Positions 63,872-64,000 of a stretch of DNA of 64,000 nt are shown piece by piece. The translations under genes were made by a program, and so were the position numbers. Source of the stretch: Flavobacteriaceae bacterium PS02293 (lineage in GTDB: Bacteria; Bacteroidota; Bacteroidia; Flavobacteriales; Weeksellaceae); contig JASCOV010000001.1 of assembly GCA_029960045.1 (NCBI GenBank), positions 744,001 to 808,000 of the forward strand, read 5' to 3'. Each line of letters begins with the position of its first letter. The first letter of the stretch is position 1. The notes below the pieces were generated by a model that searched no databases, was not told the DNA's origin, and was given only the letters and a program-made list of their open reading frames with translations.

Positions 63872-63910
63872 AAGTTCTCAAAACTAAATCACTTTAGTAA
63901 TTGAGAACTT
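63872..63910 (-). terminator. Terminator of the gene at the right edge
   Basis: AAGTTCTCAA (63872-63881) and TTGAGAACTT (63901-63910) are perfect 10-base arms. On the minus strand the stem is followed by TTTTTTG, 50 bases downstream of the stop of the partial gene at 63960. Confidence 0.8.
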
Positions 63911-63959
63911 TATATTAAAAATATTTGGAGTTATATTTTAATCAAATAAAAATTTTCAA

Positions 63960-64000
63960 TTACAAATTGAGATCCTGTTTTACCTTAGCAATCTTCTCCT
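63960..64000 (-). CDS. 3' end of an unidentified gene (partial)
   Basis: The minus strand reads EKIAKVKQDLNL and stop from the window edge to 63960, with a terminator after it. The frame and the terminator support a real gene end, but 12 residues do not allow identification. Confidence 0.5.
   Translation of the reverse strand, partial: EKIAKVKQDLNL

Larger units (their letters stand above)
63610..63959. other. Intergenic region (350 bases) with repeat R3 and a terminator
   Basis: No gene is seen. It contains the aminotransferase promoter side (63610-63735), repeat R3 at 63736-63841 and a hairpin terminator at 63872-63910 for the gene entering from the right edge. Confidence 0.7.

Overview
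The window reads as chromosome of a low-GC flavobacterium (Bacteroidota), most like Chryseobacterium or a close Weeksellaceae relative. Pointers are SusC/SusD pairs, type IX secretion (T9SS) sorting tails, the Bacteroidota -7 promoter element TAnnTTTG in front of many genes, atpD-atpC standing apart from the other ATP synthase genes, frequent TTG starts and AT-rich spacers. No rRNA, CRISPR array, insertion sequence, integrase or phage block was seen; one tRNA (Arg, CCT) is present.

Region 1 (1-11.9 kb) is an iron/haem acquisition locus. Three secreted proteins on the minus strand (a HmuY-like protein cut by the window edge and two adhesin-like proteins with T9SS tails) each have an almost identical promoter bracketed by a Fur-box-like palindrome, TAGAAT-N-ATTCTA. 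The third copy also faces the plus-strand haem operon: TonB receptor (hmuR), large HmuY-like lipoprotein, haem-binding lipoprotein (hmuT), permease (hmuU), ATPase (hmuV), a SAM methyltransferase, hemin-degrading factor (hmuS) and a ChaN-type haem-binding protein. This forms a path from surface capture to cytoplasmic haem use.

Region 2 (11.9-31.5 kb) is mostly housekeeping and envelope genes: a GH114-like lipoprotein, a two-component system, SulP and MFS transporters, two glycosyltransferases with two small membrane proteins, a FUSC protein, a UvrD/PcrA helicase, LolD, a YkuD-type L,D-transpeptidase, RadC, a FemAB/GNAT-like protein, pyrophosphatase and MgtE. The reading frame of mgtE continues upstream of any standard start codon.

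Region 3 (31.5-39.6 kb) starts with polA. The last ~85 bases of polA recur 1.6 kb downstream at about nine-tenths identity. The two copies bracket an AraC-type regulator and what looks like the broken N-terminus of an outer-membrane protein. A type B T9SS protein, small YciI, VOC and SdpI genes and an M28 peptidase follow.

Region 4 (39.7-51.2 kb) is a polysaccharide utilisation locus, probably for beta-glucan of laminarin or fungal-wall type. It holds a degenerate-Nudix (NrtR-like) regulator and an MFS transporter facing away from susC, susD, a glycan-binding-like lipoprotein, GH30, GH16 and a second GH30.

Region 5 (51.2-64 kb) has an M14 carboxypeptidase and an XRE-type regulator divided by a 749-base spacer. 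The spacer holds repeated 12-base palindromes at helical spacing and an inverted pair of DnaA-box-like sites. Then come tRNA-Arg, a B12-binding-type radical SAM protein with a C-x4-C-x2-C motif, atpD-atpC, ribF, a YjbR-type protein, a LolA-like protein, kdsB, a membrane protein and an aminotransferase. Three families of short interspersed repeats (two-hairpin units, 21-22 bp perfect hairpins, and a ~105-base structured repeat in three copies) are scattered between genes.
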